From Favolaschia claudopus (Eukaryota > Basidiomycota > Agaricomycetes > Agaricales > Mycenaceae): a stretch of 64,000 bases of DNA. A model generated the notes under the pieces. That model was not told where the DNA came from, did no database searches, and was given only the letters and a program-made list of their open reading frames with translations. The translations under genes were made by a program, and so were the position numbers. Shown here piece by piece: positions 10,901 through 22,649 of this stretch; the first letter of the stretch is position 1, and the number at the start of each line of letters is the position of its first letter. The stretch lies in assembly GCA_037176885.1 (NCBI GenBank), contig JAWWNJ010000001.1, positions 4,092,001-4,156,000 of the forward strand. The letters run 5' to 3'.

Positions 10901-11462
10901 TGTTTGTACTCACTCCTTCGCAGACTCTCCAAGCAAGTTTTCCGTTGTCATGACCGTTCTTTTACTAATTCATCTTCATTTTCCTCCCCTCATCTACAGC
11001 ATGTACGCCGAATCTGCTCTTGTCATATCCGTCTTACTAAACCTTCTCCAGCTCCAGCGCAGCTGTCGCCCTCGTCGCCAAAATATTCGCCAACCTCCCC
11101 CATGGCGTCGCCCTCCTCTCCGAAATACTGTTAGTCGTGCCTAATTGCTATCTGCCGCTCCACTTATTAAACCTATTACCTAGCCCCCACCTCTCCGACG
11201 TACTCTCCGGCTTGTATGTTTTTCTATGCTTGCTATTGACCGAAGTATTAACTGATGATTGATCTTCTTCCCCAGCGCCCGCGTATTGTCAGTGTTACTT
11301 GAATCCATCTTTCTTTCTCCTTCTGACGTTGTTTCCTAGCTCCTGCTTCGCCTGCTTACAGTCCTACTTCGCCGTCCTGGTCTCCTTCGAGTCCTTCTCA
11401 GACGACCACCAATGGGACGGCTCGAAGTCACTCATACCAGGCATCTCCGTCTTGGGACTAAA
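4921..11462 (+). CDS. RPB1: RNA polymerase II largest subunit Rpb1
   Basis: Catalytic largest subunit of RNA polymerase II. Exons I can place: 4921-5007, 5058-5256, 5309-5379, 5830-6072, 6122-6445, 6504-6750, 6799-6976, 7026-7105, 7153-7174, 7227-7274, 7325-7385, 7433-10877, then small CTD exons ending 11184-11213, 11276-11287 and 11340-11462. Visible landmarks: the N-terminal zinc-binding clamp ([17 protein letters not shown]), the clamp-core [20 protein letters not shown], the metal-A loop [12 protein letters not shown] split by the intron at 7275-7324, the funnel/bridge helix segment [38 protein letters not shown], and a degenerate heptad CTD. Splicing between 10878 and 11060 is unresolved. 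The intron at 7386-7432 uses a GC donor, and intron 3 (5380-5829, 450 nt) is far longer than the others. A 589-codon antisense frame at 7553-9322 is a shadow. Confidence 0.96.
10538..11462 (+). repeat. Rpb1 C-terminal heptad repeat region (CTD), intron-broken
   Basis: Coding repeat of YSPTSPS-type heptads. The first part is irregular (YSPSSPN, YSPTSPG, then FGT/FAT spacers). The middle, about 10730-10877, alternates Tyr- and Phe-initiated heptads ([21 protein letters not shown]). The tail is cut into small exons and ends with a divergent [25 protein letters not shown] cap and TAA. Ser2-Pro3 and Ser5-Pro6 are nearly always kept while position 7 is S, R, T, A or K. Introns 11130-11183, 11214-11275 and 11288-11339 all split a Ser codon after its first T. 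Confidence 0.9.
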
Positions 11463-11717
11463 GAGGATTTGGACTTGGTTATTTCGCACATGTTTTCGTG
11501 TTTTCCATGCGTCGTTACCCCGGCGAGGCCATTATATCTAGCCTCTTTACTCCATCATTGTAGATTATCAACACCTCAACTATTGAGCTAGATATGGCCG
11601 TTGTATATATGTGCCCTTTAAGAGGTTGTATACTCGTAGGCCGCCGAGTGATGAAGTTTTGTCTGAATCAGCAATGGTGTGAGTCATCTTGCACTCATCC
11701 TTGTCGACGCTCCTTCA

Positions 11718-12938
11718 ATGGCAACTACAACGACTGAACTTCCTCTGGAGATCATAGAACTCATTATCGACCGCTTGTCTGAGGATCGTGACGCTCTCGA
11801 AACTTGCAGCCTTGTCGCGCTGAATTGGGTCCGATGTACTCGTTCATACCTCTTCTCCACAGCGGTCTTGGAGAACACGCATTCTATTCCAACTCTGGCT
11901 GAACTGCTTGAATCTCCGCTGTCCACAATCGTGCATGCTATTCGATACCTCTCCATTGAAGTAAGCTTCCGGTGCCACTTCAATCGGGAACAAGCCAACG
12001 ACTATGCACCGTACTTGGCCGCCATAAGTACCAGGCTGCCGTCGCTCGAATCACTCGAATTCGTGCAGCACAGTTTAGGTGTTCGCTCCAATCGACTTAG
12101 CTCAGAGGTTACCCAGATCTTCCTACCACCGTGGTCGTGTTTCCAGTCTATACGAACCCTAGTTTTCCGTTCGGTGGAAACCTCGCCTCACCTCCTAGGA
12201 TTCATCTCCTCGTTTCCGAATCTTCGTGCACTGGAGATGAACGGTGTACAGTCGAGTCTGACTTCGCCAGGGGAACAACTACTGCATATTCCGCCGCCCA
12301 ATATGCTGCAAAATGTGCGACTTTCGCGCTGCGCTGCGGAGGAGGTCTTGGACTGGCTTCTTTCATATGCCTCGTCAAGTTCGACCAAGTTGTCCACGAG
12401 CATGCTCCAGCTCGGCGGTATATCTGATCAGCAGATAACTTCCATTGCGAAATATCTTACTGCATGCGGGCCTATCCTTCAACATCTCTCTCTGTCATTT
12501 CGCCTTTCGGACCGAGGTGTGTTATGTCTTCACTATTCAGCACCGTAAAATCATGGCTGGCCAATAGATTTCCTCTCTCTAGACTTCTGTCACAACGTCA
12601 GCCTCCGTTATCTGCGTCTCGAGCCAGATCTGTACTTTGAGGTCGTTTCCCAGCTATTATGCAGCATCGCTTCTACGGCGCTAGAACAGATCGAACTGGT
12701 TATGCCGGCCAGGGGGAGGCTCGCTCGCCTGTACTTGCATGATGAAAAGTCTTGGGCCAAGGCGGACCGGTTTCTTGTGGGACAGGAGTCGGATAATGGG
12801 CTGTCGATAAGAGTGCAGTTGCACAGAGCTATAGATGAGGAGACGATTCGGGCGTATCTTCCGCTTTGCACCGCCCGTGGGCTTATTTCCTATGTTTACA
12901 AGCCTGTATTCTATACAGGCACGTACTTTTCCAGCTGA
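11718..12938 (+). CDS. F-box-like protein of unknown target
   Basis: Two exons, 11718-12516 and 12568-12938, joined across a 51-nt phase-1 intron, give about 389 aa. The N-terminus (TELPLEIIELIIDRLSEDRD, then LETCSLVALNWVRCTRSYLF) has the Leu-Pro-x-Glu and trailing Cys/Leu/Trp pattern of an F-box, so it may recruit a Skp1-Cul1 ubiquitin ligase. The rest has scattered leucine-rich stretches (LRALEMNGV, LRYLRLEP) but no clear LRR or WD repeats. Such F-box genes are highly expanded and variable in Agaricomycetes. The Met at 11718 was preferred to an in-frame Met at 11679 because it directly precedes the F-box. The 3' end converges with the next gene. Confidence 0.7.
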
Positions 12939-13101
12939 CATCTGACCGTGCAATGTAATCTGCTCGAGTTGAGAATAATACTCATCTGCCAAAGCAAGCG
13001 ACCGATAACCCATTGCTATTACAAGAGCGAGGTTGGCGCTTTGTGATCCAGGCTGGTGCTCTCTGAGAGTGGATGATCAATTTTATCGAGATCTTTTTTG
13101 T

Positions 13102-13946
13102 CTACTTTGGTTTTGGGGATTTGAATTGCTCTCGCTTTTCTAATTCAAGTTTCGCTTCCTCTTCTACTTCTCGAGCAGCGGTCTCCGCCCACGCAGTGAA
13201 ACCGCCCTTCTTATATGCATCACCCAGACGCTCTTGCGCGTCATCCCAGGACCATTCCTGCTGAGCACCGGTCGAGACCGTCGAATTTGGAGTTGATTCC
13301 ACGGGTAAAGCCAGAGCATTACGCATTCGAGCAGCATAAAGCGGCATTCTGTTAACAATGGCAAGTCGCATTTGCACAGCGAAATCCTCCATCTGCATTT
13401 ATATGAGGAACTGACAGAGCAAGAAGAAAATAAACACGCACATTATCCACTTCGAAATACCTGCGCAGACCCCAAACTCCAGCAAACGCGACACTACTCA
13501 CGATCAATGTTGCAGTACCGAAAGCTTTAAGAAGATACGTCGCGACATTAAAATTGTCGTTGGGGTCTGGTGGTTGAGGAGGGACACCCCAATTATCATC
13601 GTCGTCCCAGTTAGCGCCTTTTGGCAGGTCGGCTTCGCTAGGGAGAGCGGGTTCTGTTGCAATGAAAGAAAAAGGCGAGGAAGTTGCCATTGCAGTGGGA
13701 GGCGTTGACATGGAGCCAATTCGTCGAGGAGGAGGAGTTTTTAGAGAGTTTAGACTTAGACGTTGGTGGTTTCGCATCCTCATGAGGTAGACAAGAGGCG
13801 CTAGAGTTAAAAACGTTCCGGCGGCCAGCTGAGGTCTTTTTCAGATCCACAACACCAAGCGGCAGGAGTAGAGCTACCGCAGTGACAGGTATCCATTTAT
13901 GGCGGCGAGGCGGCGCTGGCGCGTCGTCCGAGTCGGGGTGGTCCAT
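13102..13946 (-). CDS. TMEM242-like mitochondrial membrane protein
   Basis: Three exons on the minus strand: 13856-13946, 13442-13800 and 13102-13392, total 741 nt, 246 aa. The first exon ends inside a hydrophobic segment (IPVTAVALLLPL) that is completed after the 55-nt intron, which carries a tttttaac branch-like site. The second membrane segment is LLKAFGTATLIVSSVAFAGV, followed by WGLRRYFEV and MEDFAVQMR. That order matches human TMEM242 (second membrane segment, then VHSMNDFRSKMQ). TMEM242 helps assemble the c-ring of ATP synthase together with TMEM70. The linker is Pro/Ser- and Asp-rich and longer than in the animal protein; the tail is a charged helix. The family assignment is from motif similarity only. 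Confidence 0.65.
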
Positions 13947-14118
13947 GGTATCAGTGGCTCGCGCTGAACATTGACAAGATTTAAATTTCTGTTTGGCATC
14001 CCGTTCCGATATAAACTCGTCCGGCGTCCATATATAGTAAAAAATGCAAGTAGATAGTAGTACAGTGTAGATATGAGGTCTATAGATATATAACTGGGCT
14101 AGGATACCATAAATTCTT

Positions 14119-16905
14119 TCAAAGATCGCATAAATCGATAACCTCCTGAGGGGGAACCTTGGAGGGAACATTTCGACGCGGAGGTTTCACCAACCTCGAT
14201 ACAGGAGGAGGGCTGTCCGAATCACTGGAGATGTCGATGACAGGCAATTCGCGTGTGTTAGAGCGACCATCTCCAAGTGGCGTCGGGGAAGGTGCCCTAG
14301 CGCCCGACAGTTTTGCACCTGGGGAATTGTGCTGCGCTGATTTACGTGGGGATTTCGTGAGGCGTGAAGTTCGGGAATTGGAACGCGAGTCCGAGTCCGA
14401 TGATGAGGGCGAGTTGCGGCGTTTGGGAGGGGGAAAGTCTTCCTTCGAAAGGGGGAACGGGCGAGGTACGTGCTTCACAGCAGGGACAGGCTTTGCTTGT
14501 GCTTGAGGCACGTCCTCGCTGTTAGATTCCTCTTCCTCCTGGTAGTCGCGAGCCCGCGAGGGACCGGCTTTCGGTTGAGGAGGTGGTCGAGCTGGCGTTG
14601 GTGCGGACAGAGTGGAATGTTGCAGAGACCTAGGCCCTGCGACGACTGGCACCGACACAGCTGAAATGTTCTTGCGACCCATTGCCTCCTTCAAGGGGAA
14701 AAAGTTCTTGAGGTGCGGCTGGGAAGTGTTCGTAGTCGTCGTTCCTTTCTTTTTCGTGAGGTCTCTGACGACGCGAGGTTGGGGTAGTTCGAATGGGTCA
14801 GCAATCTTCGCTGGCGGGACATTCTCGCGAACCGCCTCCGGCTGCTTCCCCTTCCCAGGCGCTTTGGGAGCCAGTTTGAAAGTAGGAAGTTCATCGTCGG
14901 AGGCACCGTCCGAATCCGAATCGAGCACGGGCACCACCCTCGCCTTCGCTTTGGCTGCTTTGGGTTTCTTCGGCGTGACGGGCTCGGATTCTTCTTCTTC
15001 CTCCTCATGGGCAGCCGTTGGTTTGGTCTTCCGAACAGCTTTTTTCGGGGAGGGCTTTGACTTTGCAGCTTGTTCCACATCCGATGTCTTGGATTTAGGG
15101 TTGCGTTTGGCGGGTGCGCGTTTGGTCCCGGGTGCTGCTTTCTTGGCTTTCTTCTCGGCTTTGGCAGCTTCCTTTCCCTCGAACTCCCTCACAAGACGAG
15201 GCTCTGCAAGGCGTAGCATAGACGCCGGCATCCAGACCAACACCTCTTTCTCCTCTCTGGCTTGCCTCTCTTCCGGTGTGAGAGTCTCGGTTGTACCGCC
15301 CTCCCCCTCATTGCCTGACTCAGTAATCCCGGCCCATTCATCAGCGTCAAGTGGCCGTCGGTCGTTCTTGAGGCAAGACTCAGCTAAACGCACCAACTGC
15401 CGTGGTCGGATCTCGATCCGGTATTCCAGGATATGGTCCGTCGACGTATGTTCCCTTGAACGGGTGATTCTGGTGAAAAGAGGTTCAGAGTCTTCATCCT
15501 CGTCATCCTCGTCTTGTACAGTCAACGAAGAAAAATGCTTCGTTATGAGTTTCGAAGGCGTCCCTTCAACTTCCAGCTCCCCGTTCTTGGTCGGAGTGGA
15601 AGGAAGGAAGTTACGATGACGGCGCTTGTCCTCGATTTCCAAAACACTCCGTCGTAAGATACGGAGGACGGCACCATGCCATATAACAGTTTTGAACCGC
15701 TTGATGATAGCATCGCGGTACCCCCATTCGAAATAGCGCTCACAAGTAGCCGCAAGCTTTCCAAGGTCAGGCTCCTTCGCCCAGGTGAGTTTGAGATTGT
15801 CCTTTGAGCGGCCGTGCGATTCAGACGTGATCGGATTGACATATGAAAGGAGGATGTCGATGTCGGGGAAAGCATCCGGCAGTGACGACGCCAGCGCGCG
15901 TCGTTTCGAACCTATGTAGCCTTTGGAGTCCGTCAGCAGCTCGTGTCTGATCTGGTTTCTCCAGTTGTGGAGGAACTCCGGCAAAGCGTCTCGCGGACGG
16001 GTTTTGGCGGCTTCGTAGAGAGTGCGGCCAAACCCATAGCGAACGAGAGCCTTGGCGATATTTGGACCGCACCCAGTCATGCCACTGGTGTCATAGTCCC
16101 CTCCACTGCACAACCCGATGAGGATCATGTCCCCGCGGGTGAACGAGACGTCTGGATGTGCTGTAATGTCCTGCATGCGATAGACACGCGTGTGGTTCTT
16201 GTCGTCTCTGCCTTCCGAGTTGAGGACAGGGTTGGAACGATTGCCTGATAGATTATTGCTTGGGCTGCGGAGAATTATGTCGGTTGAGATAGAATCAGGA
16301 TATGAAGGGTATTCTTACTTTCGAATAACTGTTGTGGCACCAAACAGAAAATTGTCAACGTCGTCCGAGAGGATCCCATCTATGACCCCAATTCGGTTGA
16401 GATATGCAAGCTCCGCCTCAGCTTCACCCGGAGCCTGAATGGCACGGGTCAGAAAAATGTAATATCTTGAATGCACGGCAGCACTTACCGTCCTCCACTC
16501 AAACCCAAACGATTCAACAATATCCTTCATGCCATTCGAAAGCTTATGACTTCCCGTATTAATTTTCTTGCCGCGCTTCACCTTGGGTCGAAGCGGTCCG
16601 TCGAAGACAAAAAGTGGCAGAAACGGCGAGTGCATTAGGGTGGCACAGCGGAAGAATAAGGTCCGTAACTCGGGGTTCTCTCCCTCCTTCCCGTATGCAG
16701 CATGAAAAAACCATATACTGGCGTCTATGCCAATTCGGAAACCGCGAAAGCCGTTGGGATTGGCTTCAAACCCCTCTCGAACGGCAAGGTCAGTGAGAGA
16801 ACGAACTTTGGCGGTGGGGGCCAATTCCTGGAGACGAGTTAGCTGACAATGGGCTTTGTCGACAGATAGAGTATAGCTTACCTTCCATAGTCCAGGGACA
16901 CCCAT
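14119..16905 (-). CDS. GEN1: Holliday-junction resolvase, GEN1/Yen1 subfamily of XPG/Rad2 nucleases
   Basis: Structure-specific nuclease predicted to cut Holliday junctions and 5' flaps in recombination. Exons 16882-16905, 16489-16827, 16319-16434, 14119-16264 give 874 aa. Start is MGVPGLWK, the invariant Rad2-family N-terminus. The XPG-N domain includes IGIDASIWFFHAAYG and PLFVFDGP. The XPG-I domain has APGEAEAELAYLNRIG and DGILSDDVDNFLFGA with the metal-binding acidic residues. The helix-hairpin region reads GGDYDTSGMTGCGPNIA. A region near ILEYRIEIRPRQLVRLAE resembles the chromodomain-like part of GEN1. The C-terminal 350 residues are basic, Ser/Pro-rich and probably disordered, with two SUMO-interaction-like motifs (LPVIDISSDSD and VIDLCDL at the very end). 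A 335-codon antisense frame (14612-15619) is a shadow. Confidence 0.92.
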
Positions 16906-18427
16906 CGTGTCGAATGTAGTTAATGAGTCGGGACGCGATAATGGTTCGTTTGTGACCGACGTCCGCACGTGGTGTGACACGTCGTTCCGCTTTAATTGAT
17001 GGAGATCTATTTATAACACTACCGCCCATCGATATTTGATCTCATCATTGATGTGGTTGAATTTTCTTATCTGGTTTCATACACACGATATATTCAGAAA
17101 AAAAAGAAGACACGAGTACTATAGAAGTATAACCAATTTAATCTTTACAGCGGCTTGGTCAAAACTGGGAACTCGCTGATACGGAGCTTCGTAGACTGTA
17201 GAAAAAGGGCATCAGCACTCGTTACCAGAGACAAGGAAATTATCTTACACCGTACGGAGTCAAAGTAATCGTAGTATTTGCGCCAGTACAAGCAGGATTC
17301 GTCGGAGGAGATGCAGCGTAGGTCGGAGCCGCAACCGCCCAATTGATGAGACAAGCGTTAACAGTGATCTTGAGCGGTGTCAATCCCGAGTCAAAGATGG
17401 GAGACGGTAATATTCCGGAAGCAGGAGGAGAGGAAGTAAATTTCAACGTAGCCGGGTCGATAGCATACTGCCAATTTGCTGTGGCATCAAATTCGAGATC
17501 CTGAGCCATGGGCTGTCGAGCATTGGTGGCCAACACCTTCTGTGATCGTGGAACTGTATGATTTCTCAAACTTAGAAAGAAGAGTCAAGATGAAATTTCT
17601 TACTGTCGAAAGCATAATGCAGAGGACCTCTGTGCACGGCGATGGATCCGTGAGGTCGTGATTCTGGAGTTTTATTCAGCAACCGGCGCGAGAACAGCCA
17701 GAACACGCACCAATAGTGATAGGTGCAGGAAGCTGAAGCACAAATTTAGTTGTACCAGCTGCTATATTGACTGCTTGAAGCCCATTAACAGGTGCAACAG
17801 GCTTGGCAGCGGCGCCATTGACAGCAATAGTCCCCCCAAGAACCCAACTCGGAATGCGAACGTAGTACGTGAACGCGGACTTGGCAACGAGAGTCGTGGT
17901 CAACGTGTCGCTGAAAGGGTACAGCCTTATTTTACAACTAAGCCGGGTGAAAATCACAGGAAAATTGAAATTGCATACGTCGCGACGTTAGCAGTTACGG
18001 TATTACCTGCAAGTTTTCATGAATTGTTACATAAAAAGACCTGGAATAGAGTACAAACCGGATCCTAGAGTGACCGAAGTTGAAAACGGCCCGAGATACA
18101 CTTGTACGAGAGAAAGATTGTCCGGAGTCGTTACAAATGAACTTGAACATTGTGAGTTGTTTATTCGCATCCGAATGTAACTGAGCTGACTTGGTTATGA
18201 ACTTAGGCCAGCCTTGAGGATGGTTCACGGTGCAACACCTGATCGTTTAAATCGCTGATTTTCAAGGAAGAATAGCTGGCATCGTTTCACTTACGGATAG
18301 TTGGGCTCAAGTCCGAAGACGTTACTGTACGGCCCTGAGATACGTTCAAAAATGGCTGTCGAGGACCCTATGATATTCAGACTCACCATCATTGGCGAAT
18401 GGGTTGACCGACATATTCCTTGCTGCG

Positions 18428-18435
18428 ATCTGATT
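18428..18435 (+). repeat. Target-site duplication, left copy (ATCTGATT)
   Basis: Eight bases identical to the copy at 22944-22951. In the host gene they encode (minus strand) part of Asn-Gln-Ile. Confidence 0.8.
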
Positions 18436-18479
18436 TGGTGGCCCATACCGGACAAAATCCAGGAAATTATTCCCGTCAC

Positions 18480-18770
18480 CGGTCATCATCGCCCATCCCC
18501 ATCAATCCCCGGACATCCTCAGCTGTCAACAGCCATCCTCGCCCATCCTTCCTTGTCCCAACACATCCCTCTCCAGTCCGCACTCGTCCTCACTTGTCCT
18601 AGCCTGCCATTGTGATATCCTGATGCTATCCCGGTCAATCCTCAGTTTCCTTGTCCTCATCTGTCCTTGAACATCCTAACACATCCCAACACATCCTAAA
18701 TTTCAGTGCTTTTCGTTTGCGAGGCCAATCCTTAACCATCCTAAGCCATCCTAGCCTAGCCATCGAATAA
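18480..18770 (+). repeat. Subterminal CATCC array, left end of the transposon
   Basis: At least a dozen copies of CATCC, mostly as cCATCCt, catcccaa or acatcctaa, at irregular spacing of about 8-30 bp on the + strand, starting about 45 bp inside the element's left end. The right end carries the same motif on the other strand. Arrays of short subterminal motifs are transposase-binding sites in characterised hAT elements; that role here is inferred. Confidence 0.7.
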
Positions 18771-21747
18771 AACAGGGTTTATCCCAGGCTTCGATCTCCA
18801 GCACCAATATGGAATTGATCTGCCGAACTAGATGTCGATGCCGATTTGATCATCACAGACACGGCAAGGGGTTCAGACTTCGGATGCTGCCTGCTAGAAG
18901 TTTTTTACAGCCGCTATCAATAGAGGATTGTATCACCAGGTCACCCAAGAGCTTAGGTTGGCCATCTGACAAACCTTTAATTGAACAACTCTGTGCACTG
19001 TGTTCAGCTCTGAGACGCAAGTACCGTGATTCGAAAGGCACGCAGCCGCCTAGACTAGCGATTGCACAGTTCAAAGAAACGGAGATGGTTCTCTTTTAAA
19101 ATTTAAGAGCTGGGAGATCTCCCGCCGAGAAAGTGGTCTCTTGACCCAAACAGAACAAAATAGCTCTGGCTGCACACTCGAATCAAATATATTTTCGTAT
19201 AATATTCACGTTACTGGATTTTATTCGGCATTAACCACTGCCTTCAATACACCACAAACAGGGAACTCGAATGAGTAAAATGATAAATAATGCAAAAAAG
19301 TAGCGGAATTGCCCATCAAACCCTACTGCTCTTGATGTGTCGCCACTTCTACCACTGAAGACTATTATCACCTGGACACCACGCTGCCGAATTCAGTGCC
19401 ACTCAATTGGAATCCATGAATTTAATCTCACACGCCCGATAGAGCTCTCTTTCTTCTTGTCCTGGCCTCCCCCGTGTCTGACGCCCCATCTTCACCTTCC
19501 GAAATATTGATCAAATGTGTTATCAAGGTGTTTCCGCTCGTCAGCGCCATGTTTTGATCATCTTTGTACAGCTCCTGACGCATATCCAACACAGACTCCG
19601 TGCCGGATTCCCGAGTTTTGAACTGAAGTAGGTATGCATTCACATCATCTCACCTATCTTGCTTAACAAGTTGATTTCAATTTTATTGAAGGGGTGGTGT
19701 GTTTTCCCTGACATAGACTTGTTTCGGAACTCCCTCTTCCGGTTAGTTTGCATTAATGCCCATGACCTTCCCTCAATTTCCACATTTTTCTTTTCTTGCG
19801 GGCAGTCTCGGTGCAGAGAAGTTGAACCGTGGGAAGTTCGTTTGATCACATCGACGTGGACATTGTCGACTTTCAAAATTCAACAAGTAAACTTGCTGCA
19901 CTACAATAGGAGCAGGTTGTCTCCCTTGACACACCACAAATGATTTCAGAGATCAAATTACTAGTTAGAGAGGAACTTCAAAGAGACAGAAATTGCGGGA
20001 TCCATGACGAGAAACTCTTGAAGCAGAGGATATTCAGCCAGCAATGTACATACACACAGTATTGAATATGTATTAGAAATCCAGAACTATTATATCTCTC
20101 TCGAGATGATGGAGTGGAAATTTTGGAGAACCAAGAGGAGTACTAGTTGGGCAGAACTGTAAGTAGCGGTGTAAACCTTGAAGGTCGAGTTCGGACACTG
20201 GCTGAAGTCGAACTAAATGGCGGTGAGCTTTTAGGTTTAGAGACACGATGATTCGGAGATTTGGGGCTGTTCTGTGACACAGCTCTGCTGTTTGAATTAG
20301 AATCACTTCATTCTCTCAGTATTCTGTGTATACTCATTGCCTCCGTATCATTAACGTTAACCGCTTTTCCGTTACTGGCACAATAGACGCGGACAGTTTG
20401 AACCGTGGAAAAATTTGCTTGATCTTGACCTACTCTCGACTCTCAAATATTCGTTCGCGGTTCCTCTCGCAAGACCAATATCCAGAGGACACATTCAAAT
20501 CCTTCCATGCAGTTTTAATGACCTGACCCACAAATTTCAGCCAATTTCAGCCGCCGCACACGGAGAAATTAATCCACATTCCGCGCCGACACGATTTTAC
20601 TGATTGATCTCCGTGGGCCGTCGCAAATGAGCGGCAGGGACTTTGTACTTTAGTACCACTCAATATTAATCTCAGGATTCTCAACCTTGTAAGCTGCTGC
20701 TACATACCAGTCATTCAACTCTGATTTCATCGCTTCCTGATTGAACATAAGTAAGAGAAATCCCCGACTGTGTGACCTATTCTGGGTCGATACTATTCGT
20801 GGTTGGTTTTACATAATTAGTTCGGAATATACTTCGAGTTGCAACCGCAATCGCCAAGCTGACGCTTGCCGGCCTGGGATTTCCCCTCATTGGAGTAACA
20901 TTCGAAGAAGGCTACACCGCTCGTCGCCGCATTGCGACTCTTCGCGGCATGATTGGAACCTCGCCAAGAGGCAGCCGCCGAAGCCATAATTCGCTTGTGC
21001 TTACATTTCGCGTAAGCACGGAAAAGTTGTGTTCGTGGTTGATGGATGCTGATAATCTAGGTCAAGATCAGACGGACGAACACAACAGGTTAAGCAATCA
21101 AGTAGGCAGTACTAACGTAGTTTGAATCAACTCCGATCGAGTGAAGGAACAAATAACAACCCACAAGGACAGAAGGAAGAAAATAGGCTCACCACGATGT
21201 ATTGCAATTATCAACACGATTGAAACTTGAACCACTGAATTCGAGGTCGAGTTGGAGTTTGAAATTTTCATACTGAAATCAACTGCCGATAAGACTGAGT
21301 ACCTAATTGAGCGTCTCAACGATACTTTGTGGTATTTATATACAATGTCACAGTTCGAGAATCAACCTCAAGTTGAAGCAGGAGGGCTGTTTCGGTACAT
21401 ATATTGCCCAAACGGTGGGATATTGAGTAGTAGCCGCTGCGTCAAAGAAATCTTCTGTGAGCTTCAATTTCTGTCCTGCACATTCAAGGTGATCAAACCA
21501 TCTGGGACCAATCTGGGTTCCTCACACCGATGCCCCGATTTCGGTTGAAACTGTTTAGTGGCTCAATAAGGGCGTACGAGGGCTATTCTTATTACGAAAC
21601 TCAACTTACCTTGTGACATTGGGATTCAAAGGAATCAAAGCATCGAGGTAATATCATTTTCTTGACACATCCTAGGTCTCTATCTAACCTTTCAACCATA
21701 GTGAAGGCACCAACAGGAGTAATACACCCATCACTACCAAAGTCACT

Positions 21748-21767
21748 GGCGGCCACTAGTGGCCGCC
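21748..21767. repeat. Perfect 20-bp palindrome inside the transposon
   Basis: GGCGGCCACT followed by its own reverse complement AGTGGCCGCC. It sits in a stretch repeatedly using GGCGGCC and CAGTGCCG, with similar words in the opposite orientation near 22400-22640. It could mark the end of a smaller nested element, but I could not define two clean ends. Confidence 0.6.
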
Positions 21768-22649
21768 GTTGGCTGTTGGCGGCCGTCGATTGATGATGTG
21801 AGTCAGTGCCGGCACTGAATTCCAGTGATCATCAGCGGCATTCAGTGCGACAGAGTCCAGTGGGAAACAATGGAAATTGGTGGGTTCTGAGCGGAGAGAA
21901 AGGCTTGAAATAAGCCAGTAAATCTTCGATCTCTGTTGCTTTACTAATAATCATCCAGAGATTACTTGCATTTAACATCATTCAGTACACATTAGTGAAC
22001 CCCAAAGACACTTCATAACACTTCAACCATCTCAACAGTTGTTCAACAGCGTATTCTCTGTGAAGCAGAAGAACTCGAGTAATTACCTACGCTAATGAAA
22101 TTCTACCTAGATATCTCTCAAGCGTTTTGATTCAATTCCCGTGCCGTTCAATGCTGCTGCAGCCAACTCAGTCAAATCGTTTACACATACATACCGGTAA
22201 GTGTTTTGAAAAGGTTTGAGTGATATACTCGGGTATCTAATAGAAGGGTATAATTCGGAAGGGATCACTCAGCATCAGGATATTTGTGCGTCGCCAGTCG
22301 ACCTGGAAGTCACCGTGAAATGCCGTTCAGCCCAACAGAATCAATTCCAGCGCGAACCTTCCCGGGGGATCGTCAAAAAATGATAATAATGGATTCCATC
22401 GGAAGCCACTGGATTACAGTGGCGCACGGTGGAACTCACATTTACGCCTCACTGGAGACCACCGGCTGATACCGATCAGCAATGCCGACCAGTGCCGATG
22501 AGCCGTTTGACACCTCCGCGTGTATTACTGGACCAACAGGCGAAAGCACGGCATAGAATGCCGAAAGATTGCCGGTGTCGATTGAGGTCCGCTTCCGGCG
22601 ATCAGCGGTCGAACAGATGAGCACGCCGCGTATCGAATGGACATCAATG

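Noticed and set aside
14612..15619. 335-codon + strand open frame
   Set aside because: Antisense to the low-complexity basic tail of GEN1; Ser-rich shadow without conserved features.
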